Positions 17,943 through 29,059 of a stretch of DNA of 64,000 nt are shown here, one piece after another (the stretch's first letter is position 1; every line of letters starts with the position of its first letter). The stretch comes from Colwellia echini (lineage in GTDB: Bacteria; Pseudomonadota; Gammaproteobacteria; Enterobacterales; Alteromonadaceae), in NCBI RefSeq assembly GCF_002843355.2, contig NZ_PJAI02000016.1:1-64000 (forward strand), written 5' to 3'. A program made the position numbers and the translations under genes. The notes under the pieces are model-generated. The model saw only the letters and a program-made list of their open reading frames with translations. It had not been told where the DNA came from and made no database searches.

Positions 17943-19108
17943 TATTTGCCCTCCGCAGCTGCAACAACTTTTTGTGCTGCGTCAGTTAATGATTCAGCAG
18001 CGATGATGTTCACATCAGAGCTTGCTAATACTGCGCGACCAGCTTCTGCGTTAGTACCTTCTAAACGTACTACAACAGGAACTTTAACGCCTACTTCTTT
18101 AACAGCAGCGATAATACCTTCAGCGATCATGTCACAACGAACAATACCACCGAAAATGTTAACTAATACTGCAGAAACGTTGTCGTCTGAAAGGATGATT
18201 TTGAATGCTTCAGCAACACGTTCTTTAGTAGCGCCACCACCAACATCTAGGAAGTTAGCTGGCTTGCCGCCGTGTAAGTTTACGATATCCATTGTACCCA
18301 TTGCTAGGCCGGCACCGTTAACCATACAACCAACATTACCATCTAAGGCTACGTAGTTAAGCTCGAAGCTTGCTGCATGAGCTTCACGTGCATCTTCTTG
18401 AGATGGATCGTGCATTTCACGGATTTTAGGTTGACGGTATAAAGCGTTACCATCTACACCAATTTTACCGTCAAGACAGATTAAATCGCCTTCGCCAGTA
18501 ATAACTAGTGGGTTGATTTCTAATAATGCGAAATCGAAATCTTCGAACATTTTCGCTAAACCTAAAAAGATTTTAACGAATTGTTTCATTTGAGTAGGGT
18601 TTAAACCTAATTTGAAACCTAATTCACGGCCTTGGTAAGCTTGAGCGCCTACTAATGGATCAATTTCAGCTTTATGAATTAATTCAGGAGTTTCTTCAGC
18701 GATTTTTTCTATGTCAACACCGCCTTCAGTAGATGCCATGAATACAACTTTACGAGAACCACGGTCAACAACTGCGCCAAGGTATAATTCGTTAGCAATA
18801 TCACATGCGTCTTCTACTAAAATTTTAGAAACCGGTTGGCCTTTCTCATCTGTTTGGTAAGTCACTAAGTTTTGACCTAACCATTTTTGAGCAAATGCTT
18901 TGATTTCTTCTTTAGTTTTTACAACAGCAACGCCGCCCGCTTTACCGCGACCACCAGCGTGTACTTGAGTTTTAACAACCCATACGTTACCGCCAAGTTT
19001 ATCGGCAGCTTCAGCAGCTTCATCAGGTGTATCGCAAGCGAAACCTCGTGATGCTGGTAAACCATATTCAGCGAATAATTGTTTCGCTTGATACTCATGC
19101 AAATTCAT
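17942..19108 (-). CDS. sucC: succinyl-CoA synthetase beta subunit
   Basis: This 388-residue ATP-grasp subunit starts [18 protein letters not shown], has the nucleotide-binding segment [17 protein letters not shown] and the LEINPLV metal site, and ends in the CoA-ligase domain with [10 protein letters not shown]. The length equals E. coli SucC. A terminator-like hairpin between sucB and sucC (19313-19345) implies that sucCD can be transcribed separately from sucAB, unlike a simple sdh-suc read-through model. Confidence 0.97.
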   Translation of the reverse strand: MNLHEYQAKQLFAEYGLPASRGFACDTPDEAAEAADKLGGNVWVVKTQVHAGGRGKAGGVAVVKTKEEIKAFAQKWLGQNLVTYQTDEKGQPVSKILVEDACDIANELYLGAVVDRGSRKVVFMASTEGGVDIEKIAEETPELIHKAEIDPLVGAQAYQGRELGFKLGLNPTQMKQFVKIFLGLAKMFEDFDFALLEINPLVITGEGDLICLDGKIGVDGNALYRQPKIREMHDPSQEDAREAHAASFELNYVALDGNVGCMVNGAGLAMGTMDIVNLHGGKPANFLDVGGGATKERVAEAFKIILSDDNVSAVLVNIFGGIVRCDMIAEGIIAAVKEVGVKVPVVVRLEGTNAEAGRAVLASSDVNIIAAESLTDAAQKVVAAAEGK

Positions 19109-19430
19109 GGTGTTTTATCCATTTATCTGAAAATTGTGACAGCAACCAAATCGATAACTCGATGTACAAGGCTGCCAATAAAAAATCGTATGCAGTATAG
19201 TACATAAGAGATGCCTACGGTAGGTTTTATAGATATTTGTATTTAGTATATCGGGTATTCACAATACATATAACTATTGCCCTGCTTATGTTTTTTTGTA
19301 CATTATGAAAACAAAAAGCCTCAATAAGATTTATTGAGGCTTTTTAAGTAAGGTTTTTAAACCTTAAGATTACTGTTTGTCATGAGTTAAATATGCACTT
19401 AGCTCATGCTCAGTACATATTTAAAAGCAA
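19109..19430. other. sucB-sucC intergenic region
   Basis: This gap of about 320 bp contains the sucB terminator at 19313-19345 and presumably a sucC promoter in 19130-19310. No small gene is visible. In E. coli sucB and sucC are nearly adjacent, so the gap itself is a difference. Confidence 0.6.
19313..19345 (-). terminator. terminator after sucB
   Basis: A near-perfect stem (AAAAAGCCTCAATAA with its complement) with a 3-nt loop and a T tract on the minus strand lies about 85 bp after the sucB stop. Confidence 0.88.
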
Positions 19431-20918
19431 TTAAACGTCAAGTAAAAGACGCGTAGGATCTTCTAACAATTCTTTGATTGTTACTAAGAAACCAACAGAT
19501 TCTTTACCATCAATTAAACGATGATCATAAGATAATGCTAAATACATCATAGGTAAAATTTCTACTTTACCATCTACCGCCATTGGGCGGTCTTGTATTT
19601 TGTGCATGCCTAAAATTGCCGCTTGTGGCAAGTTAAGGATTGGCGTTGATAATAACGAGCCAAATACACCACCGTTAGTGATAGTGAAGTTACCGCCAGT
19701 CATATCAGCCATAGACAATTTACCGTCACGACCTTTAATAGCTAAATCACGAATACCGTTTTCAATGCCAGCCATACTTAATTGATCTGAATCACGTAAT
19801 ACTGGAGTAACTAAGCCACGTGGCGTAGAAACAGCAATAGAGATATCAAAGAAGTTGTGATAAACAATGTCATCACCATCAATTGAAGCATTAACTGCTG
19901 GGTAACGTTTAAGGGCTTCAGTTACAGCTTTCACGTAGAAAGACATAAAGCCTAAACGTGTATCATGTGTTTTCTCAAATAAATCTTTATATTGAGCACG
20001 TAAATCCATGATTGGCTTCATGTTAACTTCGTTAAACGTAGTTAACATTGCTGTAGAGTTTTTAGCTTCTAATAAACGCGTAGCAATTGTTTTACGTAAA
20101 CGTGTCATAGGTACACGTTTTTGACTACGCTCACCTAATTCTTGAGAAGCTGCTGGAGCAGGTGCAGATGCCGGAGCTGCTGCTGGTTTGTTAGCTGCTG
20201 CTTCAACGTCTTCTTTAGAAATACGACCGCCTTTACCAGTGCCTCTAACGTCTGCAGCTGTTAAACCTTTTTCTGACATTAAGCGACGAACTGATGGGCT
20301 TGCTATCTCATCAGAGCTTACTGCATCTTGAACTGGTGCAGCAGTTGCTGCAACAGATGCTGTAGCACCTGCGTTAAGCTCACCAATTTTTTGTGCGCCT
20401 AATACAGTATCACCTTCAACGTGGATTATTTTGCCAATCACGCCGTTGTCTTGCGCTACAACTTCTAATACAACTTTATCAGTTTCGATATCAACTAAGT
20501 TTTGATCCATAGTTACCGTGTCGCCTTCAGCAACATGCCAAGTAGCTACCGTAGCATCGGCTACTGATTCAGGTAAAACTGGAACAACAATATCGATTAC
20601 TTTAGCTGAAGATTCGGTTGATGCTGCTGGTGCATCTTTTGATTCTGCTTTAGCTTCCGTTTCAGATGAAGATTCTGCTTCACCTGCAGAGAAAACACCA
20701 ATTACTTGATTTCCAAGTACGGTAGCGCCTTCTTCTTGAGTGATTGAAGTGATAACACCGTCAGACGTAGCTGGTACTTCAAGTACTACCTTGTCTGTTT
20801 CGATATCAACTAATACTTGATCACGTGTAACTTTATCGCCAACTTGTACATGCCAAGTGGCAACAGTAGCATCAGCTACTGATTCAGGTAAAACTGGAAC
20901 CTTAATTTCGGTTGTCAT
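19431..20918 (-). CDS. sucB: 2-oxoglutarate dehydrogenase E2, two lipoyl domains
   Basis: This is the dihydrolipoamide succinyltransferase core of the 2-oxoglutarate dehydrogenase complex. At 495 residues it is about 90 longer than E. coli SucB (about 405), because it carries two tandem lipoyl domains. The lipoyl lysines sit in identical ETDKVVLEV contexts at about K43 and K148. After an Ala/Ser-rich linker comes the E1/E3-binding domain ([18 protein letters not shown], about 207-243). The catalytic acyltransferase domain ends with the SYDHRLIDG motif. It lies 23 bp downstream of sucA in the same operon. Confidence 0.96.
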   Translation of the reverse strand: MTTEIKVPVLPESVADATVATWHVQVGDKVTRDQVLVDIETDKVVLEVPATSDGVITSITQEEGATVLGNQVIGVFSAGEAESSSETEAKAESKDAPAASTESSAKVIDIVVPVLPESVADATVATWHVAEGDTVTMDQNLVDIETDKVVLEVVAQDNGVIGKIIHVEGDTVLGAQKIGELNAGATASVAATAAPVQDAVSSDEIASPSVRRLMSEKGLTAADVRGTGKGGRISKEDVEAAANKPAAAPASAPAPAASQELGERSQKRVPMTRLRKTIATRLLEAKNSTAMLTTFNEVNMKPIMDLRAQYKDLFEKTHDTRLGFMSFYVKAVTEALKRYPAVNASIDGDDIVYHNFFDISIAVSTPRGLVTPVLRDSDQLSMAGIENGIRDLAIKGRDGKLSMADMTGGNFTITNGGVFGSLLSTPILNLPQAAILGMHKIQDRPMAVDGKVEILPMMYLALSYDHRLIDGKESVGFLVTIKELLEDPTRLLLDV

Positions 20919-20941
20919 TTTTTATATTCCTTTCACAAAAA

Positions 20942-23752
20942 CTAGTCTTTTTCAACATTAAGCGCGTCATTGACTAGCGCATGTTGCTCTTTAACATGGA
21001 CAGACATATAACCTACAGCAGGAGCTGCAGATGGCTTACGGCCAGCATATGTCAAGTAAGTACCTTTTGGAATTGCCGCTCTAAAATGATGCTGTGAACA
21101 GTACCAAGCACCTTGGTTTTGCGGTTCTTCCTGACACCATACGAATTGCTGCACGTTTGGATATTTTTCCAACTCGGCTTTTAGCTCATCTTCTGGGAAC
21201 GGATACAATTGTTCAATTCGAATAATTGCAACGTTAGTTTGTTCATCTTTACGACGTTGTTCTAACAATTCGTAATAAACTTTACCACTACAGAAAACAA
21301 CGCGTTCTACGTTTTCTGGTTTGATATCATCTACTTCACCAATAACATTATGGAACACACCAGTAGATAATTCTTCCATTGAAGAAACCGCTAATGGGTG
21401 ACGTAATAATGATTTAGGCGACATAACAACAAGCGGACGACGCATAGGACGTACTACTTGACGACGCAACATGTTAAATACTTGCGCAGGTGTTGAAGGT
21501 ACACAAACTTGCATATTGTGATCTGCACAAAGTTGCAAGAAGCGTTCAAGTCGAGCAGATGAATGCTCAGGGCCTTGACCTTCATAACCGTGTGGTAACA
21601 ACATAGTTAAACCACATAAACGACCCCATTTTTGCTCACCAGAGCTAATGAATTGATCGAATACTACTTGTGCACAGTTAGCAAAATCACCAAATTGTGC
21701 TTCCCAAATAGTTAAACCGGCAGGCTCTGCGGTTGTATAACCATATTCAAAAGCAAGTACTGATACTTCTGATAATACAGAATCATGTACATCAAATGGA
21801 CCTTGCCCTTCACGAATATTTTGTAGCGGTAAATATTTACTGCCATCATTTTGGTTATGCAATACAGCATGACGATGGAAGAAAGTACCACGGCCAGAAT
21901 CTTGGCCTGTAATACGAACACGTTCGCCAGAATCTACAATTGAAGCATATGCTAAGTTTTCAGCCATACCCCAATCAAGTAGCTTCTCACCTGATGCCAT
22001 TTTTTTACGATCATCATAAATTTTATTAACACGACTATGTACTTTATGATCTTCTGGAATAGTAACAATTTTATCGGCAAGCTCTTTTAGTTTTGCAACT
22101 GAAATTTCTTTGTCATAATCATCGTTCCATTCATGACCAAGGTAAGGAGTCCAGTCAACTGAGTGTGCAGTCATTGGGCGCCATTGTTCTACAGTACATT
22201 GACCTTCATCTAATAGCTTACGGTAATAGTTAGTTAACTCTTCAGCTTTCACTGCAGTAACTGAACCTTCGTTTGCTAATTGGTCTGCGTATATTTGACG
22301 TGGTGTTGGATGTTTTCTAACTTTTTTATACATCAACGGCTGTGTTGCACTAGGCTCATCAGCTTCGTTGTGACCGTGGCGACGGTAACAAACTAAGTCA
22401 ATCACAACATCACGTTTGAATTCATTACGGTAATCTATGGCAATTTGTGTTGCTAAGATAACCGCTTCTGGATCGTCACCATTTACATGAAGAATTGGTG
22501 CCTGAACCATTTTAGCAATGTCAGTACAGTATTCGCCAGAGCGTGTATCTTCTTGCTTAGATGTAGTGAAACCAACCTGGTTGTTTACCACGATGCGAAT
22601 AGTACCGCCTACTTTGAAGGCATTCGCTTGTGACATGTTAAAGGTTTCTTGAACAACGCCTTGACCAGCAATTGCTGAGTCACCGTGAATAGTAATAGGT
22701 AAAACTAAATCACCTTGTTTACAGTTACGACGGTCTAAACGTGCACGCACAGAGCCGATAACAACAGGGTTAACAATTTCAAGATGCGATGGGTTAAACG
22801 CCAAGGCTAAATGAACATTACCACCTGGGGTCACAAAATCTGAAGAGTAACCTTGGTGATATTTAACATCGCCAGAAGATTTTATTTCGTCGTGCTTACC
22901 GCCGAACTCATCAAATAACTTTGATGGATTTTTACCCATAACGTTAACTAAAACGTTTAAGCGACCACGGTGAGCCATGCCGATAACAACTTCTTTAGCG
23001 CCATTTGTACCAGCACGCGTAATAAGCTCTTTCAACATAGGAACTAAGGCATCACCACCTTCAAGTGAGAAACGTTTAGCACCTGGGAACTTAGCCCCTA
23101 AGTAACGTTCTAAACCATCTGCAGCAATTAAACCTTTTAAGATCTCTTCTTTTTCTGAAACTGAGAAATCAGCTTTAGATTGAACAGACTCTAAACGGTT
23201 TTGTAACCAACGTTTTTCATCAGTATCAGTAATATGCATATACTCAGCACCAATAGAAGAACAATATGTTTTTCTTAAGGCTTTGTATAAATCACCTAAC
23301 TTCATTGACTCTTGCCCAATAGCAAAAGAACCAACGTTGTATTCTTTATCAAAATCATTTTCTGATAAATCATGATGAGCAAGTTGTAAGTCGCGTACTT
23401 TATCACGCTGCCAAATCCCTAACGGATCTAGATTAGCGTTCTGATGTCCACGAAAACGGAATGCGTTAATAAGCTGAAGTACTTTAACTTGTTTTGCATC
23501 GCCACCGCCTGAAATTACAACAGTTTTAGCAGGTTGCTTAGCAAGCTGTCTAAATTCGTCACGAATTTCTGAATGTCGATACTCAAGCTCTGAACCTTCA
23601 ACTTTAGGAAGTTGTTGGAAAATTTCACGCCACTCATCAGAAACCGAGTGGGCATTATCCAAATACGATTCGTATAATTCTTCAATATAAGCTGTGTTGC
23701 CACCGCTAAAATGAGAAGACTCTAACCAAGTCTTCATTGCACCTTCTGGCAT
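20942..23752 (-). CDS. sucA: 2-oxoglutarate dehydrogenase E1
   Basis: This thiamine-diphosphate-dependent decarboxylase of the 2-oxoglutarate dehydrogenase complex has 936 residues. It shows the E. coli-like N-terminus (MKTWLESSHFSGGN, after a five-residue start), the HRGRLNVL block and the GDSAIAGQGVVQE segment that carries the ThDP/Mg motif. The C-terminal part includes SSARLERFLQLCA. ATG 23752 is preferred: AAGGA precedes it and E. coli SucA aligns from there. It follows sdhB by about 96 bp, and a weak hairpin near 23805-23841 may modulate read-through. Confidence 0.97.
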   Translation of the reverse strand: MPEGAMKTWLESSHFSGGNTAYIEELYESYLDNAHSVSDEWREIFQQLPKVEGSELEYRHSEIRDEFRQLAKQPAKTVVISGGGDAKQVKVLQLINAFRFRGHQNANLDPLGIWQRDKVRDLQLAHHDLSENDFDKEYNVGSFAIGQESMKLGDLYKALRKTYCSSIGAEYMHITDTDEKRWLQNRLESVQSKADFSVSEKEEILKGLIAADGLERYLGAKFPGAKRFSLEGGDALVPMLKELITRAGTNGAKEVVIGMAHRGRLNVLVNVMGKNPSKLFDEFGGKHDEIKSSGDVKYHQGYSSDFVTPGGNVHLALAFNPSHLEIVNPVVIGSVRARLDRRNCKQGDLVLPITIHGDSAIAGQGVVQETFNMSQANAFKVGGTIRIVVNNQVGFTTSKQEDTRSGEYCTDIAKMVQAPILHVNGDDPEAVILATQIAIDYRNEFKRDVVIDLVCYRRHGHNEADEPSATQPLMYKKVRKHPTPRQIYADQLANEGSVTAVKAEELTNYYRKLLDEGQCTVEQWRPMTAHSVDWTPYLGHEWNDDYDKEISVAKLKELADKIVTIPEDHKVHSRVNKIYDDRKKMASGEKLLDWGMAENLAYASIVDSGERVRITGQDSGRGTFFHRHAVLHNQNDGSKYLPLQNIREGQGPFDVHDSVLSEVSVLAFEYGYTTAEPAGLTIWEAQFGDFANCAQVVFDQFISSGEQKWGRLCGLTMLLPHGYEGQGPEHSSARLERFLQLCADHNMQVCVPSTPAQVFNMLRRQVVRPMRRPLVVMSPKSLLRHPLAVSSMEELSTGVFHNVIGEVDDIKPENVERVVFCSGKVYYELLEQRRKDEQTNVAIIRIEQLYPFPEDELKAELEKYPNVQQFVWCQEEPQNQGAWYCSQHHFRAAIPKGTYLTYAGRKPSAAPAVGYMSVHVKEQHALVNDALNVEKD

Positions 23753-23848
23753 TGCCTGTTCCTTGTTGGGATAAGAGCAATCATAAATTGCTTAACTAAA
23801 TAATAGCAGGACACTATTTATATAATAAACAGTGCCCTGTCAATAAAA

Positions 23849-24556
23849 TTAAACAGCTCTAGTCAATAACATTGACTTAATGTGACCAATTGCTTTGGTT
23901 GGGTTTAATCCTTTTGGACAAACATCAACACAGTTCATGATTCCGTGACAACGGAAAACACTATAAGCGTCCTGTAAACCATCTAAACGTTCTTCGGTTG
24001 CAGTATCACGACTATCGATTAAGAAACGATAAGCGTGTAACAAACCTGCAGGACCGATGAATTTATCTGGGTTCCACCAAAATGATGGACATGATGTTGA
24101 ACAACATGCACATAAAATACATTCGTAAAGACCGTCTAACTTATCTCGTTCTTCGATTGTTTGAATGTTTTCACGTGCCGCTGGCTGTGCATCATTTATT
24201 AGGTATGGCTTAATTTTCTCATATTGCTGATAAAATTGAGTCATATCAATAATTAAATCACGTACTACCGGTAAACCAGGTAATGGACGTAAAATGATTT
24301 TTTTAGCTTTCAATTCTGATAATGGCGTAATACATGCTAAACCATTTTTGCCATTCATGTTTAAACCATCACTGCCACAAACACCTTCACGACATGAGCG
24401 ACGGAATGACAAACTTGAATCTTGCTCTTTTAATAAGATAAGTGCATCAAGAACCATTAGGTCTGAGCCATCAGGTATCTCTAGCTCATACTCTTTCATG
24501 TATGGCGCATTATCAACTTCAGGGTTATAACGGTAAATCGAAAATAACTGTTTCAT
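23849..24556 (-). CDS. sdhB: succinate dehydrogenase iron-sulfur subunit
   Basis: This electron-transfer subunit carries [2Fe-2S], [4Fe-4S] and [3Fe-4S] centres. It has 235 residues. The [2Fe-2S] site has C55, C60, D63 and C75, the same numbering as E. coli. The ferredoxin-like part shows CILCACCSTSCPS and CHGIMNCVDVCPKGLNP. It follows sdhA by 11 bp and is the last sdh gene before sucA. Confidence 0.97.
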   Translation of the reverse strand: MKQLFSIYRYNPEVDNAPYMKEYELEIPDGSDLMVLDALILLKEQDSSLSFRRSCREGVCGSDGLNMNGKNGLACITPLSELKAKKIILRPLPGLPVVRDLIIDMTQFYQQYEKIKPYLINDAQPAARENIQTIEERDKLDGLYECILCACCSTSCPSFWWNPDKFIGPAGLLHAYRFLIDSRDTATEERLDGLQDAYSVFRCHGIMNCVDVCPKGLNPTKAIGHIKSMLLTRAV

Positions 24557-24567
24557 TACAATGCTCC

Positions 24568-26334
24568 TTAGTATACACGAGCTTTCGGTGGGAAAGCTTC
24601 ACGGTGAACGGGTTTCATATTTACATCACGTTTCGACATATCTTGAGACTCCGGTGTGTAAATAGAATGACATAACCAATTTTCATCATCACGTTCTGTG
24701 AAATCTTGACGAGCATGTGCACCACGAGATTCTGTACGGAAGTTTGCTGCTTTTGCTGAACAGAAAGCCGTTTCCATTAAGTTATCTAACTCTAAACATT
24801 CTATACGTTGAGTGTTAAAATCTGGAGACTTATCATCTAAATAGGCATTCTTTAAGCGTTCACGAATTTCTTCTAGCTCTTGCATACCTTCAGCCATAGC
24901 TTTACCTTCACGGAATACCGAGAAGTTAAGTTGCATACATTTTTGTAAATCTTTACGAATTTGAACTGGGTCTTCACCACCTGTTGAATTTTCCCAACGC
25001 TTAGTACGCGCAAGTGCAGCTTCAATTTCAGATTCTGTTGCTTCTTTACCAAATTCTGTATTATTTAAGTAAGTACCTAAGAAGTTACCTGCAGCACGAC
25101 CAAATACCACTAAATCAAGTAATGAGTTACCACCAAGGCGGTTAGCACCATGTACAGATACACAAGCAATCTCGCCAACGGCAAATAAACCTTCAACAAT
25201 AGTTTCAGTACCATCTGCTGCAATATTAATAGCTTGACCATTAACGTTACAAGGTACACCACCCATTTGATAGTGACAGGTAGGAATTACTGGAATAGGT
25301 TCTTCAGCAGGGTCAACGTGTGCGAATGTTTTAGATAAATCACAAACACCTGGTAAACGTTTTTCTAACGTTTCACGACCTAAATGATCAAGTTTAAGCT
25401 TAATGTGTGGACCCCAAGGACCATCACAACCACGACCTTCACGAATTTCTGTCATCATTGAACGTGCAACAACATCACGACCAGCTAAATCTTTAGCATT
25501 AGGCGCGTAACGCTCCATGAAACGTTCGCCGTCTTTATTAAGAAGGTAACCACCTTCACCACGACAACCTTCAGTAACTAATACACCCGCACCAGCGATA
25601 CCGGTTGGGTGGAATTGCCACATTTCCATGTCTTGCATTTGAATGCCAGCACGAAGCGACATACCAACACCATCACCTGTATTGATGTGAGCGTTAGTAG
25701 TAGAAGCAAATATACGACCTGCACCACCTGTAGCTAATACAGTGGCACGGGCTTTAAAGTAAACAATTTCACCAGTTTCAATGCAGATAGCTGTTGTACC
25801 AACAATAGCACCGTCTGAATTTTTAACTAGGTCTAATGCATACCATTCAGAAAAAACGTTAGTTTTGTTTTTAACGTTCTGTTGGTATAAACAATGTAGT
25901 AACGCGTGACCTGTTCGGTCAGCTGCAGCTGCTGTACGTGCGGCTTGTTCACCACCAAAGTTTTTAGATTGACCACCGAAAGGACGTTGATAAATTTTGC
26001 CCTCTTCAGTACGAGAAAAAGGTAAACCCATTTTCTCTAATTCGATTACAGATTCTGGACCTGTTTTACACATGTACTCGATAGCATCTTGGTCACCGAT
26101 ATAATCAGAGCCCTTAACCGTATCATACATATGTTGTTCCCAGTGATCTTCATGCGCATTACCTAAAGCTACGGTAATACCACCTTGTGCAGATACTGTA
26201 TGAGAACGTGTTGGAAATACTTTAGAAATCAAGGCACATGATTTGCCTGATTCAGAAATTGCTAATGCAGCACGCATACCTGCGCCGCCTGCGCCAATTA
26301 CAATGGCGTCAAATTCACGAATTGGAACGCTCAC
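24568..26334 (-). CDS. sdhA: succinate dehydrogenase flavoprotein subunit
   Basis: This FAD-containing catalytic subunit oxidises succinate to fumarate. In its 588 residues the dinucleotide fold [13 protein letters not shown], the FAD-attachment His45 in [10 protein letters not shown] and the active-site region [21 protein letters not shown] are clear. The catalytic [21 protein letters not shown] block is also present. It begins immediately after sdhD in the sdhCDAB order. Confidence 0.97.
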   Translation of the reverse strand: MSVPIREFDAIVIGAGGAGMRAALAISESGKSCALISKVFPTRSHTVSAQGGITVALGNAHEDHWEQHMYDTVKGSDYIGDQDAIEYMCKTGPESVIELEKMGLPFSRTEEGKIYQRPFGGQSKNFGGEQAARTAAAADRTGHALLHCLYQQNVKNKTNVFSEWYALDLVKNSDGAIVGTTAICIETGEIVYFKARATVLATGGAGRIFASTTNAHINTGDGVGMSLRAGIQMQDMEMWQFHPTGIAGAGVLVTEGCRGEGGYLLNKDGERFMERYAPNAKDLAGRDVVARSMMTEIREGRGCDGPWGPHIKLKLDHLGRETLEKRLPGVCDLSKTFAHVDPAEEPIPVIPTCHYQMGGVPCNVNGQAINIAADGTETIVEGLFAVGEIACVSVHGANRLGGNSLLDLVVFGRAAGNFLGTYLNNTEFGKEATESEIEAALARTKRWENSTGGEDPVQIRKDLQKCMQLNFSVFREGKAMAEGMQELEEIRERLKNAYLDDKSPDFNTQRIECLELDNLMETAFCSAKAANFRTESRGAHARQDFTERDDENWLCHSIYTPESQDMSKRDVNMKPVHREAFPPKARVY

Positions 26335-26682
26335 TTATACACCCCACACAGTTAAAAAGCCAAACACTAAGTAGGCTAATAAGATAACAGAAAAGATAAC
26401 TTGTAATGAACCGCGTAAAAATGCTGGTTTTACATAATCAGATAATACTTGCCATACACCTATTTTAGCGTGCACAAGTAACGCTAATAATGCGATTACT
26501 GTAGATACCTTTATAACATTACATGCAAAGAAGCCTTGCCAAACATCATAAGTAACTGTAGGTGTAACTACGAAGAAACTTGCAATCAACAAAGTATATA
26601 GCACAAGAATAATAGCGCTAGCTCTTAACAGAATGAAATCATGCACGCCATTTCGGCCTGCTGATGTGACGATGTTTACCAT
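26335..26682 (-). CDS. sdhD: succinate dehydrogenase membrane anchor, cytochrome b556
   Basis: This anchor has three membrane segments and binds heme b and ubiquinone together with SdhC. From ATG 26682 the 115-residue protein begins MVNIVTSAGRNGVHDFILLRA, matching the E. coli SdhD start and length. The heme ligand His is in LVHAKIGVWQVLSDYVKP. An in-frame upstream start at 26718 is rejected, because AGGAG lies seven bases before 26682. The start overlaps the sdhC stop by 7 nt. Confidence 0.93.
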   Translation of the reverse strand: MVNIVTSAGRNGVHDFILLRASAIILVLYTLLIASFFVVTPTVTYDVWQGFFACNVIKVSTVIALLALLVHAKIGVWQVLSDYVKPAFLRGSLQVIFSVILLAYLVFGFLTVWGV

Positions 26683-27050
26683 AACCATACTCCTATAACT
26701 GCTGATATTGCTAACCAAAGTACCATGATTAATTTTGCTGTTATATTACCTGAAGCTAATTCTTCAAAATGACCTAAGTCCATAAGCAGGTGACGAACAC
26801 CTGCTAGTAAATGGAACGTTAAGGCAGAAAGACAGCCAAAAATAATAAATTTAAAGAATAAACCATTTAGGCATTCTTGAATTTGAGCAAATCCTTCAGC
26901 AGAAGAAAGAGAGGTTGAAAGGGTAAACAATAAAATACCAATGGCAAAAACCATTATTACACCTGATACACGGTGTAAAATAGAAGCATTAGCTGCAGGA
27001 TGCATTTTTATTGTAGTTAAATCTAGGTTTACAGGACGTTGTTTTTTCAC
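26676..27050 (-). CDS. sdhC: succinate dehydrogenase cytochrome b556 subunit
   Basis: This 124-residue membrane subunit starts MKKQRPVNLDLTTIKMHPAA. It has the ASILHRVSGV quinone/heme motif (Ser and Arg near 28-32) and the second conserved His in LTFHLLAGVRHLLMD, which ligates heme b. It is the first gene of the minus-strand sdhCDAB-suc cluster and is divergent from gltA. Confidence 0.95.
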   Translation of the reverse strand: MKKQRPVNLDLTTIKMHPAANASILHRVSGVIMVFAIGILLFTLSTSLSSAEGFAQIQECLNGLFFKFIIFGCLSALTFHLLAGVRHLLMDLGHFEELASGNITAKLIMVLWLAISAVIGVWLW

Positions 27051-27698
27051 AATTATGGCCTAAAGAGCTCGAAAGCCTTCAACTATTATTATTGTTACTC
27101 ATGAACTAGCCTTATTTACTCGTCTTTAAATTTTATTGAAATTTTAAAAACAATATAATGAAAAGATATAATAAATAAAACAGTTCCCGAAAGTGAACGG
27201 TAACCTTTCATAAGTTTTATTATGTGTACCAGCTCGTACACCAGTCTAACCAACTTTATAAGCCTATTCTAGTTAGATTTTGTAATAAGATTAAAACTAT
27301 AAACTAAAATGTAAAAATATAGTTAAATCTGTAAACTGTTATAAAAGATTACAGGACGAATGGATTATATAGTCGTTACTCTATAAATACAATTTCTCGT
27401 AGATTTAAGATGTCGTCATTTTGTTTGTTTTTTGAACTACTTTTAAGGTGGTAACAAACTTTAGTATAATTGCTCTTACATTTTAAATTGTTTTTGAGTT
27501 AGAATGATTACAGTTTTAAAACCTAAGCAAACAAGAAAAATCACAATACTGATAATTAGCCACTAAAAATAGTTCACTATAAATATAGTTAGCTATACTA
27601 GTTCAGCTGATAATTCACTCAGTTTAATTTGGGAATTAAACAATAGAGTGAATATCAGTACGTTCATATAAATTATACTTGATAGGGAAAAAAATATT
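27051..27698. other. sdhC-gltA divergent regulatory region
   Basis: An AT-rich gap of about 650 bp with no credible gene. It contains the GTGTAC-N6-GTACAC palindrome at 27224-27241 and a TATAAT hexamer at 27465-27470 that could be the gltA -10 element, with a weak -35. In E. coli this interval carries ArcA and CRP control of both operons; I could not identify convincing ArcA or CRP sites here. A weak TAGGGA precedes gltA. Confidence 0.55.
27224..27241. promoter_or_regulatory. perfect palindrome GTGTAC-N6-GTACAC, candidate operator
   Basis: Two perfect 6-bp arms with a 6-bp spacer lie about 175 bp upstream of sdhC and 457 bp upstream of gltA. The spacing suits a dimeric DNA-binding regulator. 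It is not a terminator, having no T tract. Confidence 0.4.
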
Positions 27699-28985
27699 AT
27701 GGCTGAATCAAAAGCCTCTTTAAGTGTCGATGGCAAAGTAATTGGAGAATTTCCAATTCTAAAAGGTACTGCCGGTACTGACGTAATTGATATTAGAACT
27801 TTAGGTAGCCATGGCTATTTCACCTATGACCCTGGATTCTTAGCAACAGCTTCATGTGAGTCGGCTATTACATTCATTGATGGCGGCAAAGGTATTTTAC
27901 AGCACCGTGGTTATGCTATTGATAGCTTAGCTAAAGAAGCTGATTACCTTGAAGTTTGTTATATCTTATTGAATGGTGAAGCACCAACTGAAGAACAATA
28001 CACAGAATTCAAGTCAGTGATCACGAACCACACTATGGTTCATGAGAAATTAGTACATTTCTTCCATGGTTTCTTACCTGATGCACACCCTATGGCTATG
28101 TTATGTGGTGTTGTAGGTGCAATGTCATCGTTTTACCACAGTGACCTAGATATTACAGACCCAGAGCAACGTAAACGTAGCGCACACCGCTTAATTGCTA
28201 AAATGCCTACTATCGCTGCAATGGCTTATAAATATAGTGTTGGTCAACCATTTGTTTACCCACGTAATGACCTTTCATACGCAGAAAACTTCTTACATAT
28301 GATGTTCTCTGTACCTGCAGAAGAATACAATGTAAGCCCTACTGTTGCTAACGCAATGGACAGAATCTTTACATTACATGCAGACCACGAACAAAATGCT
28401 TCTACTTCTACAGTACGTTTAGCTGGTTCTTCAGGCGCTAACCCTTACGCATGTATTGCGGCTGGTGTTGCTTCTTTATGGGGCCCTGCTCACGGCGGCG
28501 CGAATGAAGCTTGTTTAACTATGCTAGAAGAGATTGGTGATATTTCTCGTGTAGATGAATTTGTACTTAAAGCAAAAGATAAAAATGACCCATTCCGTCT
28601 AATGGGCTTTGGTCATCGTGTTTATAAAAACTTTGACCCACGCGCTACAGTAATGCGTGAAACATGTCATGAAGTACTTGCTGAATTAGGTATTAACGAT
28701 CCATTATTAGACGTTGCTATGGCGCTTGAAAAGGTTGCTTTAGAAGACTCTTACTTTGTTGAACGTAAGTTATACCCTAACGTAGATTTCTATTCAGGTA
28801 TCATTCTTAAAGCAATTGGTATTCCATCAAGCATGTTCACAGTTATCTTCGCGATGTCTAGAACTGTTGGTTGGATTTCACATTGGGATGAGATGTTAAC
28901 TCAACCAGGACAAAAAATTGGTCGTCCTCGTCAAAAATACACTGGCGAAATTAACCGTGAATTCGTTCCACTGAACAAAAAATAG
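27699..28985 (+). CDS. gltA: citrate synthase (type II)
   Basis: This enzyme condenses acetyl-CoA with oxaloacetate to start the TCA cycle. It has 428 residues, the size of the hexameric NADH-sensitive gammaproteobacterial enzyme. Catalytic motifs are the [10 protein letters not shown] His, the [15 protein letters not shown] His and the Asp in VDFYSG. The C-terminus [16 protein letters not shown] is typical. It is divergent from sdhCDAB and ends in its own terminator. Confidence 0.97.
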   Translation: MAESKASLSVDGKVIGEFPILKGTAGTDVIDIRTLGSHGYFTYDPGFLATASCESAITFIDGGKGILQHRGYAIDSLAKEADYLEVCYILLNGEAPTEEQYTEFKSVITNHTMVHEKLVHFFHGFLPDAHPMAMLCGVVGAMSSFYHSDLDITDPEQRKRSAHRLIAKMPTIAAMAYKYSVGQPFVYPRNDLSYAENFLHMMFSVPAEEYNVSPTVANAMDRIFTLHADHEQNASTSTVRLAGSSGANPYACIAAGVASLWGPAHGGANEACLTMLEEIGDISRVDEFVLKAKDKNDPFRLMGFGHRVYKNFDPRATVMRETCHEVLAELGINDPLLDVAMALEKVALEDSYFVERKLYPNVDFYSGIILKAIGIPSSMFTVIFAMSRTVGWISHWDEMLTQPGQKIGRPRQKYTGEINREFVPLNKK

Positions 28986-29034
28986 CAATAATATGTTATT
29001 TTGATGTACGAAATAATGTACGTTAATAGATAAT

Positions 29035-29059
29035 AAAGGCAGCTTAGGCTGCCTTTTTT
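29035..29059 (+). terminator. terminator after gltA
   Basis: An AAAGGCAGC/GCTGCCTTT stem with a TTAG loop is followed by T residues, about 50 bp after the gltA stop. Confidence 0.9.

Noticed and set aside
23805-23841. Hairpin between sdhB and sucA as a terminator
   Set aside because: The stem is imperfect and no T tract follows on the minus strand; at most it modulates read-through.
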